Source of the DNA: an uncultured Saccharospirillaceae bacterium
GTDB taxonomy: Bacteria; Pseudomonadota; Gammaproteobacteria; Pseudomonadales; Natronospirillaceae
Assembly (NCBI GenBank): GCA_913063165.1
Contig: CAJXZL010000002.1
Location: 62,001-126,000 of the forward strand
DNA: 64,000 nt
Direction of reading: 5' to 3'
A program made the position numbers and the translations under genes. Under the pieces are notes generated by a model. That model worked only from the letters and a program-made list of their open reading frames with translations, searched no databases and had not been told where the DNA came from. Positions 46,887 through 54,042 of this stretch are shown here, piece by piece (position 1 is the stretch's first letter; each line of letters opens with the position of its first letter).

Positions 46887-48881
46887 ATGAATAATTTACG
46901 CCACACAATCATTAAGCGGCTATTGCTCTGCATACTGCTCGCTCCTGCAATGGTGGTTGCTGAGCCTGTAGATCTCTATTTAAAGTGGTACCACAAGGCA
47001 CAATTTGCGGGCATATACATGGCCGAAGTTAATGGCTATTTTGTGGATGAAGGCCTTGAAGTCAATATCGTCTCTTACGACCCGCAATTTCCTCCACTGC
47101 TCGCATTAAAAGAGGGCATTGCAGAATATTCCTTACAAGATCCAGAAATATTCTCACAAATATCAGAGGGGCTAGATTTTGTCACTATCGCCACCTATGG
47201 TCAGCAGTCGCCTTGGACCTTGGCGGTAGACCACAGTATCAAGTCTATAAAGGATTTGTCTGGCAAAACCATATTGGTGCCATTTGGGCATGCCGACAAA
47301 ATTTTGGCTGGGATCATAAAGGCTGAAAACCTACTAGACGTTGCTGTACAACCTTATCAAACACCTGCAGAATTCAAATATCTCATCAGCACAAAATCGA
47401 TACAGGCAATTTTGGGATATCGGTCAAATGAAGCCTATTTCTTTCAAAAAATACACCCGGACGCGCGCTTTTTTGATCCTACTATCGTTGGCTATAATCG
47501 TGTCGGTGACGAAGCCCAACCAGTGCGGCTTTACAGCGACATGCTGGTAGCAACACGAGATGAAGCCACTAATAATCCTGAGCGTGCTGCAGCTATGATT
47601 CGCGCAGTGAACCGTGGCTGGGAATATGTTATTAAAAACCCCGCCAAAAGTCTGGATACCATTCTAAAGCATTACTTTATTGAGTCATCTGGATTTGACC
47701 GAGAACAGTCTGCATTTGAACTGGAATTTATGATTAAGACGGTAGCGCTTCCCAGTGTTCCGATCGGTAGTCAGAGTACTGTGCGATGGGAAATGATACT
47801 GGATTATTATCGAACAATTGGCATTGTATCGGATGAGCCTATCGATCTGTCCCACTATATTTGGGATGGCCGATTGCTAGAAAGTAAAATCAAAACCACT
47901 ACGCGCAACGTAAAGGAAACCGCGATAGGTGTGGCCGTGTTTTTCCTTACTATCATGGCGTTACTGTTATTTATATACCGTAAGAATCTTGCGAGTTGGA
48001 TAGCAAACAAAGTGTTATTGAGAGACATTCGACGAGGTATTAAAGCGCAGGAATTCATTTTCCATTTCCAACCTATTGTCAGACCCAGTGGTGAGATAGT
48101 CAGTGCTGAGGCACTCGTACGCTGGGCTCATCCAAGTAAGGGCTTGACCTTTCCAGACTATTTCATAGATGCCATTGAGCAAGACCTTCAATTGGTTCAA
48201 AAATTCGACCTCTACGTCATAGAAAACGTCTTAAAATCATTGTCTGAAATGCCACACGAGGTCATAAAAGACCTGACGTTTTCAATAAACGTTTCGATTC
48301 ACTTTTTTTCGATTCCTCAATTTGATGCGAAAATCATCGAACTGGGCAATGTGTATGGGATTTCGCTTAAACAACTCGATATTGAGTTAACTGAAAGGTT
48401 GTCTGTGAGCCATTTTGAAGACTTGGCCTCGTCGGTCAAACGATTAAAAAACATCGGGCTAAGCGTGACACTAGATGACTATGGCACGGGATATACTTCA
48501 TTAAATATGTTGAACATCGTGCCGTTTGATAAATTGAAAATAGACAAGAGTCTCATCGACCTTATCGAACATTCTGAGCGCGCACGCGGCACACTAAAAA
48601 GCATTCACATGCTGGCCGGGGTTCATAATATGAGTATTGTCTGTGAAGGCCTAGAGTCATCTGATCAGGTCATGGTGGTACTCAATGAAATTGGCGGCTA
48701 TTCCCTCAATATGCAGGGGTACTATTATAGCAAACCGCTTCCATGGGATATTTTACAATATGGCATTTTCCCATTGGGCGACCAACCCGTTAGACGGGTA
48801 GGCAAAGACATCATTGATCCCGATAAAATTCGCTTAGAGAAATTGCACAACCTCGAAAAAATGGTGGCAAACAACCACTAA
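46887..48881 (+). CDS. Periplasmic binding domain (NMT1/THI5-like) fused to EAL phosphodiesterase
   Basis: This 664-residue inner-membrane sensor has a signal sequence (about 1-25) and a periplasmic substrate-binding domain (about 26-340). That domain begins VDLYLKWYHKAQFAGIYMAEVNGYF, like NMT1/THI5 and riboflavin/pyrimidine-precursor binding proteins. One membrane helix follows (about 346-368), then a cytoplasmic EAL domain (about 385-640). The catalytic set is complete: Glu408 in AEALVRW, Asn in SINVS, Glu in ELTE, DD in DDYGTGYTS, Lys in KIDKSL, Glu in CEGLES and Gln in MQGYYYSKP. It should hydrolyse cyclic-di-GMP, controlled by a periplasmic small molecule. It stands alone. The ligand is unknown. 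Confidence 0.9.
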   Translation: MNNLRHTIIKRLLLCILLAPAMVVAEPVDLYLKWYHKAQFAGIYMAEVNGYFVDEGLEVNIVSYDPQFPPLLALKEGIAEYSLQDPEIFSQISEGLDFVTIATYGQQSPWTLAVDHSIKSIKDLSGKTILVPFGHADKILAGIIKAENLLDVAVQPYQTPAEFKYLISTKSIQAILGYRSNEAYFFQKIHPDARFFDPTIVGYNRVGDEAQPVRLYSDMLVATRDEATNNPERAAAMIRAVNRGWEYVIKNPAKSLDTILKHYFIESSGFDREQSAFELEFMIKTVALPSVPIGSQSTVRWEMILDYYRTIGIVSDEPIDLSHYIWDGRLLESKIKTTTRNVKETAIGVAVFFLTIMALLLFIYRKNLASWIANKVLLRDIRRGIKAQEFIFHFQPIVRPSGEIVSAEALVRWAHPSKGLTFPDYFIDAIEQDLQLVQKFDLYVIENVLKSLSEMPHEVIKDLTFSINVSIHFFSIPQFDAKIIELGNVYGISLKQLDIELTERLSVSHFEDLASSVKRLKNIGLSVTLDDYGTGYTSLNMLNIVPFDKLKIDKSLIDLIEHSERARGTLKSIHMLAGVHNMSIVCEGLESSDQVMVVLNEIGGYSLNMQGYYYSKPLPWDILQYGIFPLGDQPVRRVGKDIIDPDKIRLEKLHNLEKMVANNH

Positions 48882-48893
48882 ATTCGCCTGCAT

Positions 48894-49997
48894 TTACTCT
48901 GGTGAAAGTAGCAGTTCCCACAAATTCTCTAATTTTGATACCCACCATGCGCGTTCGTGTGCCTGAATGTTCCATCCCAAATTAATCTCAAACTTACATC
49001 CAGTGGCATAGGGTCGTACCATGGGCAGTAATGCAACATTGTGCTGCGCCATCCATTGTATACATCGTGATAAAACCACTTCTGGAGACACATCTATAAA
49101 CAGGTGAAACATTGTCGTGTGTGGTTGTGTCGGCACGGTATGGGTGTTTGGTTGTTGATTGCACCAAGCAGCAAGCCACTGAGCCGCCTCAGAGGCACCC
49201 GATAGTGCGCCGACATTCTCGTCTAAGCCCTTATGCGCAGAAAGAAGGCTTGGGTATGCTGTAACAACGTTTCCACCAGCACGGCGGGCCCATACAGTAG
49301 CCTTGGCGATAAACTCGGGTGAAGCCAATAATAGGGCACCCGAAATTGCGCCCACATCTTTGTAGAGACTGACGTAAACAGAATCGAATAACGCCACAAT
49401 GTCGTGAATGGGTCGATTGAAATACGCAGTGCATTGCCAAATGCGGGCGCCGTCAAGGTGGAATGCGATATCACGCGATCTCGCCCAATCACTCATGGCG
49501 ACCAATTCCTGCCATGACGGAAGTTGCCCTCCAATTTCGCGCATTGGCAATTCGAGTACAATCGCTGCAATCTTGCCATCAATGGCTTCCAAATCAATGA
49601 CAGTTGGCACCCGATCAATCGACCCAATCAATACTGCGTCCAGACCGTACAGTGCCTTGTAACCCTGTTGTTCATGCAACTCAATATGGCAGGTCCCATG
49701 CATCGCAAATCGCGTACTGCCTTTTTCTTCAGACCACAGCTTGAGTGCGATAGGTTGGGCCAGGGTGCCACTGGGCAGGTATAGGGCATCCGGCATGTTG
49801 AATAAGGTGGCGACACGAAGTTCAAGGTCACGTATTAATGCACCGCTGCCATACACATCGCGGGCGCTAAACTTCATCGCATATTGTGCTAGTGACTGTA
49901 GCTGCTCTGCCATGGTCTGCGTTGGATGCCCAACCAATGCGCTGGTGCATTGGCGTGTGGCGTCTTGAAATTGCGTCTTCAGGTGTTCCATATCCAT
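48894..49997 (-). CDS. Threonine aldolase family PLP enzyme
   Basis: This 367-residue fold type I PLP enzyme of the beta-eliminating lyase/low-specificity threonine aldolase family splits threonine or related beta-hydroxy amino acids to glycine and an aldehyde. The PLP contact is HLDGARIW (about 200-207), and the Schiff-base Lys is in SLYKDVGAISGALLLAS, a divergence from the more usual LSKGLGAPVGS. ATG 49997 is chosen with GGGA seven bases upstream; an ATG at 50024 is also in frame. It is convergent with the EAL gene, 12 bases apart. Confidence 0.85.
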   Translation of the reverse strand: MDMEHLKTQFQDATRQCTSALVGHPTQTMAEQLQSLAQYAMKFSARDVYGSGALIRDLELRVATLFNMPDALYLPSGTLAQPIALKLWSEEKGSTRFAMHGTCHIELHEQQGYKALYGLDAVLIGSIDRVPTVIDLEAIDGKIAAIVLELPMREIGGQLPSWQELVAMSDWARSRDIAFHLDGARIWQCTAYFNRPIHDIVALFDSVYVSLYKDVGAISGALLLASPEFIAKATVWARRAGGNVVTAYPSLLSAHKGLDENVGALSGASEAAQWLAAWCNQQPNTHTVPTQPHTTMFHLFIDVSPEVVLSRCIQWMAQHNVALLPMVRPYATGCKFEINLGWNIQAHERAWWVSKLENLWELLLSPE

Positions 49998-50182
49998 CGT
50001 GATATCCCATAAACCACATGACATTATTCACACCAATATAATCGTTTTGGCGGCGTATGACGAAAGAAACCCTCAGATTGATGCCCTGCATCAAAGCGGT
50101 CAACCAATGGTGCACTGCGTATCTGGTCGCCAACTTGCTACAATACCTTTCAACGACTCACTATGCGCATTGAATCTACTAC

Positions 50183-50776
50183 ATGAAAACAGTTGCACAG
50201 GAAGCATCAGATCGCTTTACCATCAAAAAATCGGAGTTTATTGGCATCATTGTGCCCGTCAATAGCATGTCTGAAGCAACCGAACGTGTCACGGCAACCT
50301 GGGCGCAGTTTGATGGTGCAAGGCACATTGCTTGGGCTGCGAATGTCGCCAATAGGGTTCGCATGAGCGATGACGGAGAACCCTCAGGTACCGCAGGCAT
50401 GCCCATCTTAAACGTTCTCCAACATCAGGCGATTGACCAGGTGTTATTAATGGTAGTTCGCTATTATGGTGGCATTAAACTCGGTGCAGGAGGGCTCACA
50501 CGAGCCTACTCCCAAGCTGCATCCATGGCCGTTCAAGCGGCGACCTATATTCCTTACATCGCTACAGTTATGTGTCGTATTACCACAGACTATGCCAAGG
50601 AAGCCCAAGTACGGCATTTTGCCCAACAATTCGATGCAGCACTGTTGGATACGTCTTACGGAGAATCATGGACCGTGACTATTGAAGTACTAGCAACACA
50701 CCTTGAGGCATTTAAAGTGCAATTGACCAATGGGCTACAGGGCCAATTAAGCTTTGAAGTACTGACAGATTCTTAA
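50183..50776 (+). CDS. YigZ/IMPACT family protein
   Basis: This 197-residue protein has the UPF0029/IMPACT N-terminal domain with KKSEFIGIIVPV, the ARHIAWAA segment, MSDDGEPSGTAGMPIL and VVRYYGGIKLGAGGLTRAYS, and a shorter DUF1949-like C-terminal domain. Its bacterial role is not settled. No strong ribosome-binding site precedes ATG 50183. It is convergent with the tus operon. Confidence 0.9.
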   Translation: MKTVAQEASDRFTIKKSEFIGIIVPVNSMSEATERVTATWAQFDGARHIAWAANVANRVRMSDDGEPSGTAGMPILNVLQHQAIDQVLLMVVRYYGGIKLGAGGLTRAYSQAASMAVQAATYIPYIATVMCRITTDYAKEAQVRHFAQQFDAALLDTSYGESWTVTIEVLATHLEAFKVQLTNGLQGQLSFEVLTDS

Positions 50777-50868
50777 CCGATGGGCGCTATAGAGGCATGG
50801 GACGCTAGCGGGGTTTCTTGCTTGATATTACCGGAGTTTCCTTGCTACTTGGCGCTGCCATCAAGCGG

Positions 50869-51180
50869 TTACAAGCAATTCTTTGGCTTGGGCAGACCCG
50901 ATAATAGCGCAATCATTTTTGCAGGAGATTGACCAAACAATTGCATCAAATAGATACTGCCCGCTTTCTCTGCACCTAAATGGATCTTGATGTACCGAGC
51001 CAAAGGCCGTTGCGAGGGCGCGTGGTCAAACTCTTGGTAAAACTGACGCGCTAGATTGATGATGACCCAATGGGCGTCCGTCAACGTAACACCCTCGTTG
51101 GTGGCCAGTTCGTGCGCTACGTCGTTGGTCCAGGATGTCCAGTCTTTGAGAAATCCCGCTGGATCCAATGCGAGGTTCAT
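50869..51180 (-). CDS. tusE: Sulfur relay protein TusE (DsrC-like)
   Basis: This 103-residue protein takes persulfide from TusBCD and passes it to MnmA for 2-thiouridine synthesis at tRNA position 34. The DsrC-like helical fold is followed by a C-terminal arm GLPKPKNCL whose penultimate Cys is the sulfur carrier. The second Cys seen in DsrC of sulfur oxidisers is absent, which supports TusE. ATG 51180 overlaps the tusB stop as ATGA; an in-frame TTG six bases earlier is less likely. Confidence 0.92.
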   Translation of the reverse strand: MNLALDPAGFLKDWTSWTNDVAHELATNEGVTLTDAHWVIINLARQFYQEFDHAPSQRPLARYIKIHLGAEKAGSIYLMQLFGQSPAKMIALLSGLPKPKNCL

Positions 51181-51443
51181 GGCCAAGATACCTGATTGTC
51201 ATGTTCCAGCAATAGGTTAACAAACGCGTCAATAGTCAGCAGGAATCCCACCTGTGCGTCCACCACCATACCGCGAGCAGCGACATCATCCGAAATAAAA
51301 TAGCAGGGCACATCGGGCAGTCTGTCAGGCTGGTCGACACAAAGAACGCCTGCGCCTTCAAAGACGACAACATCGCCGCTACGGACAAATGTCACGCAAT
51401 GAGACAGGGCGGTAGCGCTTGAGACTACATGACAAGTAGACAC
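51177..51443 (-). CDS. tusB: Sulfur relay protein TusB
   Basis: This 88-residue DsrH-like subunit of the TusBCD complex has the short alpha/beta fold CHVVSSATALSHCVTFVRSGDVVVFEGAGV, with most family features in order. It starts with GTG, two bases after the tusC stop, and overlaps tusE by four bases. TusB itself is not thought to carry sulfur. Confidence 0.88.
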   Translation of the reverse strand: MSTCHVVSSATALSHCVTFVRSGDVVVFEGAGVLCVDQPDRLPDVPCYFISDDVAARGMVVDAQVGFLLTIDAFVNLLLEHDNQVSWP

Positions 51444-51445
51444 GG

Positions 51446-51793
51446 TTAGTACACCTGTATTTCTTGAAATTCAGCGAATAGAGTGACTTGCTCAGCGGCA
51501 TTCAATGACACGGCATCGTCACCTAGGGTACCGACTGCATAGCGATGGCTATCACCTGCATAATATAGACGCTCGACACCATACATGGGTAAAGCAGCAA
51601 TTTTTTTCTCAATTGATTTTCGTTGCAACACTTTACTGTCGTGACCTTGACGTAAACAGGCTATGCCGTCTCCTACAAACAGCACAGCCACGTCGACATC
51701 AAACACCGCGGCAGCGTAAGCCATATCGATAGCATCTGACACTGTCGATGACGCATAGGGATCGGTCTGGATAATAAACAGCACGCTTTTCAT
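51446..51793 (-). CDS. tusC: Sulfur relay protein TusC
   Basis: This 115-residue DsrF-like subunit of TusBCD begins MKSVLFIIQTDPYASSTVSDAIDMAYAAAVFDVDVAVLFVGDG, the usual first half of the fold. ATG 51793 overlaps the tusD stop by one base (TAATG), which supports this start over a longer in-frame extension inside tusD. Confidence 0.92.
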   Translation of the reverse strand: MKSVLFIIQTDPYASSTVSDAIDMAYAAAVFDVDVAVLFVGDGIACLRQGHDSKVLQRKSIEKKIAALPMYGVERLYYAGDSHRYAVGTLGDDAVSLNAAEQVTLFAEFQEIQVY

Positions 51794-52179
51794 TAGGCAA
51801 AGGTCACTTGTTTGAATGAATCGTCCAAACCGCTTACCCATTCGCCCAAGCCAGTTATTTCAAAACCACTGGCTACATTCGCTTGAGGCAGACCCTGTGA
51901 AGCCGCTTCTTGTTCATTAACAATGCCGCGTCTTAATGCAGCGGCAACGCACACATACAGCGGGGTATTAGTGGTCGACTGGATGTTTTGCCATGCCGAT
52001 GTCATTGCCAACTCATCTTGATCAGGAACCAAGAGCGCAGAGGCAACCGTGACTGCAGATTCATAAAAAAATACGTGGGAGAGTTCATGGCCTTGCTGGA
52101 GAAGGGATTGGCAGGTTTTTAGTGCCAACAGGTGCCCCGATTTGTCCGGCGCCGCACGTACTGTCACCGAAAATTTCAC
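51793..52179 (-). CDS. tusD: Sulfurtransferase TusD
   Basis: This 128-residue DsrE-like subunit accepts sulfur from TusA. The Cys in PLYVCVAAALRRGI (near residue 78) corresponds to the persulfide-carrying Cys of TusD. It heads the order tusD-tusC-tusB-tusE, all overlapping or nearly so. The operon lies downstream of the yccA terminator on the same strand, so it must have its own promoter or rely on read-through. Confidence 0.93.
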   Translation of the reverse strand: MKFSVTVRAAPDKSGHLLALKTCQSLLQQGHELSHVFFYESAVTVASALLVPDQDELAMTSAWQNIQSTTNTPLYVCVAAALRRGIVNEQEAASQGLPQANVASGFEITGLGEWVSGLDDSFKQVTFA

Positions 52180-52216
52180 ATTGAGGTCCTTTTATCGTCA
52201 AAAACGAGCAGGCACA

Positions 52217-52252
52217 AAAAAGGCACTGTCTTTTACAAAACAGTGCCCTTGA
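52217..52252 (-). terminator. Terminator after yccA
   Basis: On the minus strand GGCACTGT pairs with ACAGTGCC around a ten-base loop and is followed by a run of six T. It lies between the BI-1 gene and tusD. Confidence 0.85.
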
Positions 52253-52256
52253 AGTG

Positions 52257-52925
52257 TTAGTCGTCGTTCATCACACCGAGAAGGTGTAGCAAGTGAATGA
52301 AGATGTTAAATACATTCATATACAGGCTCACCGTAGCGCGAACATAGTTAGTTTCGCCGCCGTGGATGATACGGCTAGTATCGAACAAAATGAGGCCAGA
52401 CATGATCAGAATAATCACGCCAGACATGACCATGCTCAATAATGGAATCTGTAAGAAGATATTGGCCAACATTGCTACCAACACCACCATCAAGCCGACA
52501 AACAAAATACCGCCCATAAATGAGAAGTCTTTGCGTGTTACCAAAGCATAGCCAGACAATGAAAAGAAGATAATGGCTGTGCCTGCTAGCGCCTGAAGCA
52601 CCAAACCACCCATGCCAGCAGCCACATAGGCGCTTAACATTGGTGCCAAAGAAGCCCCTAATAAACCCGTGAGGACGAAAGTCCAGACAATACCCATGCC
52701 TGAGTTTATTGAGCGTGGCAAAACAAACCACATGATACCAATAGCGGCGAACATCATGATCAGCGCTACACCTTGGGATAGACCTACCATCATCGCAATG
52801 CCAGCAGTGAACGCACTGAACAACAAAGTCATTGATAATAGGGCATAAGTATTCCGAAGCACCTTGTTCGTTTGTGTAACGCCCGAACCCGTAGCCGTGG
52901 ATTGCATGTCTTGGTACTCAGCCAT
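52257..52925 (-). CDS. yccA: Bax inhibitor-1/YccA family membrane protein
   Basis: This 222-residue protein has seven hydrophobic helices and the BI-1 signatures, starting MAEYQDMQSTATGSG, with VLRNTYALLSMTLLFSAFTAG and a C-terminal FDTSRIIHGGETNYVRATVSLYMNVFNIFIHLLHLLG. Bacterial YccA modulates FtsH proteolysis in E. coli, and others act as pH-sensitive calcium leak channels. ATG 52925 is preferred over one 15 bases upstream. It is divergent from psrA. Confidence 0.92.
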   Translation of the reverse strand: MAEYQDMQSTATGSGVTQTNKVLRNTYALLSMTLLFSAFTAGIAMMVGLSQGVALIMMFAAIGIMWFVLPRSINSGMGIVWTFVLTGLLGASLAPMLSAYVAAGMGGLVLQALAGTAIIFFSLSGYALVTRKDFSFMGGILFVGLMVVLVAMLANIFLQIPLLSMVMSGVIILIMSGLILFDTSRIIHGGETNYVRATVSLYMNVFNIFIHLLHLLGVMNDD

Positions 52926-52961
52926 TTTTGAACTCCGCATGTTATTAGGATAGTTACAGCT

Positions 52962-52989
52962 ATTATGGGGATCATGGGACTGTTTGCAA
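52962..52989 (-). promoter_or_regulatory. Possible sigma-70 promoter for yccA
   Basis: Read on the minus strand, TTGCAA (52989-52984) and CATAAT (52967-52962) are separated by 16 bases and end 37 bases before the yccA ATG. Confidence 0.4.
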
Positions 52990-53053
52990 CCACGAAATGT
53001 GTTTTTTGACGCTTAGGATTGTCGAAAATGAGTAAAGTTATGGCGCTTGCGTA

Positions 53054-53102
53054 TTGACAAACAGTCGATTGAAACATACGTTTGAAACAACTGTTTGAAA
53101 CA
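53054..53102 (+). promoter_or_regulatory. psrA promoter overlapped by PsrA-type operators
   Basis: A consensus -35 TTGACA at 53054-53059 is followed 17 bases later by a weak -10 at 53077-53082. Across and after it lie three 10-base elements spaced 13 bases apart: GATTGAAACA (53067), GTTTGAAACA (53080) and GTTTGAAACA (53093). They form two GAAAC-N4-GTTTG sites (53071-53084 and 53084-53097), the reported PsrA motif. The position over the promoter predicts autorepression. Confidence 0.75.
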
Positions 53103-53114
53103 AAGTGATTCTTT

Positions 53115-53765
53115 ATGACACAGAACGATACGGTCACGCGTATTTTAAATGCCGCAGAGACTTTATTTGCCGAAAAAGGCTTTTCAGAAACCACCTTGCG
53201 ATCCATTACCGAGCAAGCGAATGTCAATTTGGCAGCGGTTAACTATCACTTTGGCTCTAAAAAAGCCCTTATCCAAGCAGTGTTTGCGAGATTTTTGAAC
53301 CCCTTCTGTGTATTGCTTGACAGCAACCTTGATGCATTCGAAGCCCAGACAACCAAGCAGACTACCGACCTTCATGGCGTGTTAGGTGTATTAGAACGTA
53401 CCCTATTGGCGTCATTGACCGGTGACACAAGCCAAGAACGGCTATCTATATTTCTCAGATTGCTGGGCTTGGCCTATACGCAATCTCAAGGGCACATGCG
53501 GCGCTTTTTGAAAAGTAACTATGACGTTACCTACAAACGCATAGTTTCTGTTATTCAGGAATCAAATCCCGATGTATCCGAAAACGATTTGTTTTGGCGC
53601 ATACACTTTGCTGTCGGCAGCATGATTTTCACCTTCTCCAGCATTGAATCATTGCGGGCCATCGCTAACAATGATTTACACACTGACAATACGGTACCTG
53701 ATATTGTTAAAATGTTGATTCCATTTATTGAAGGCGGCATAAACCGTCGCCTCGTGGCGCCTTAA
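53115..53765 (+). CDS. psrA: TetR-family regulator PsrA (fatty-acid-responsive)
   Basis: This 216-residue regulator has an N-terminal helix-turn-helix (about 10-55; NVNLAAVNYHFGSKKALIQAVFARFL). Its sequence closely follows Pseudomonas PsrA through the ligand domain (FLRLLGLAYTQSQGHMRRFL and LFWRIHFAVGSMIFTFSSIESLRA). PsrA represses fatty-acid oxidation genes and itself, is released by long-chain fatty acids, and activates some stress genes. The PsrA-type sites immediately upstream support the assignment independently. Divergent yccA is 189 bases away. A TGTCAGTAG/CTACTGACA hairpin at 53776-53800 may end transcription. Confidence 0.9.
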   Translation: MTQNDTVTRILNAAETLFAEKGFSETTLRSITEQANVNLAAVNYHFGSKKALIQAVFARFLNPFCVLLDSNLDAFEAQTTKQTTDLHGVLGVLERTLLASLTGDTSQERLSIFLRLLGLAYTQSQGHMRRFLKSNYDVTYKRIVSVIQESNPDVSENDLFWRIHFAVGSMIFTFSSIESLRAIANNDLHTDNTVPDIVKMLIPFIEGGINRRLVAP

Positions 53766-54042
53766 CACGGGCCGATGTCAGTAGAGATAGCCTACTGACA
53801 ATTTCATCTTTAACCCTGTATCATAAGCACCCATTAATGAGGCTCGCTGCGACAGTTGCCTTCGGGTAATTGCCGAGATCGCTATGGCCTAAAGCCCAGT
53901 GGCGTTGTGATAGGCGACTTGGTTAGTCATCAATGCTAAGTTAGTCGTTCTGAACCCACTACTTATCATCCATGTATTCACGCCCATTGTGCCTTCCAAA
54001 ACACTTGGAAGTAGGCAATGTGCGACTTATTAGGAAACAGTC

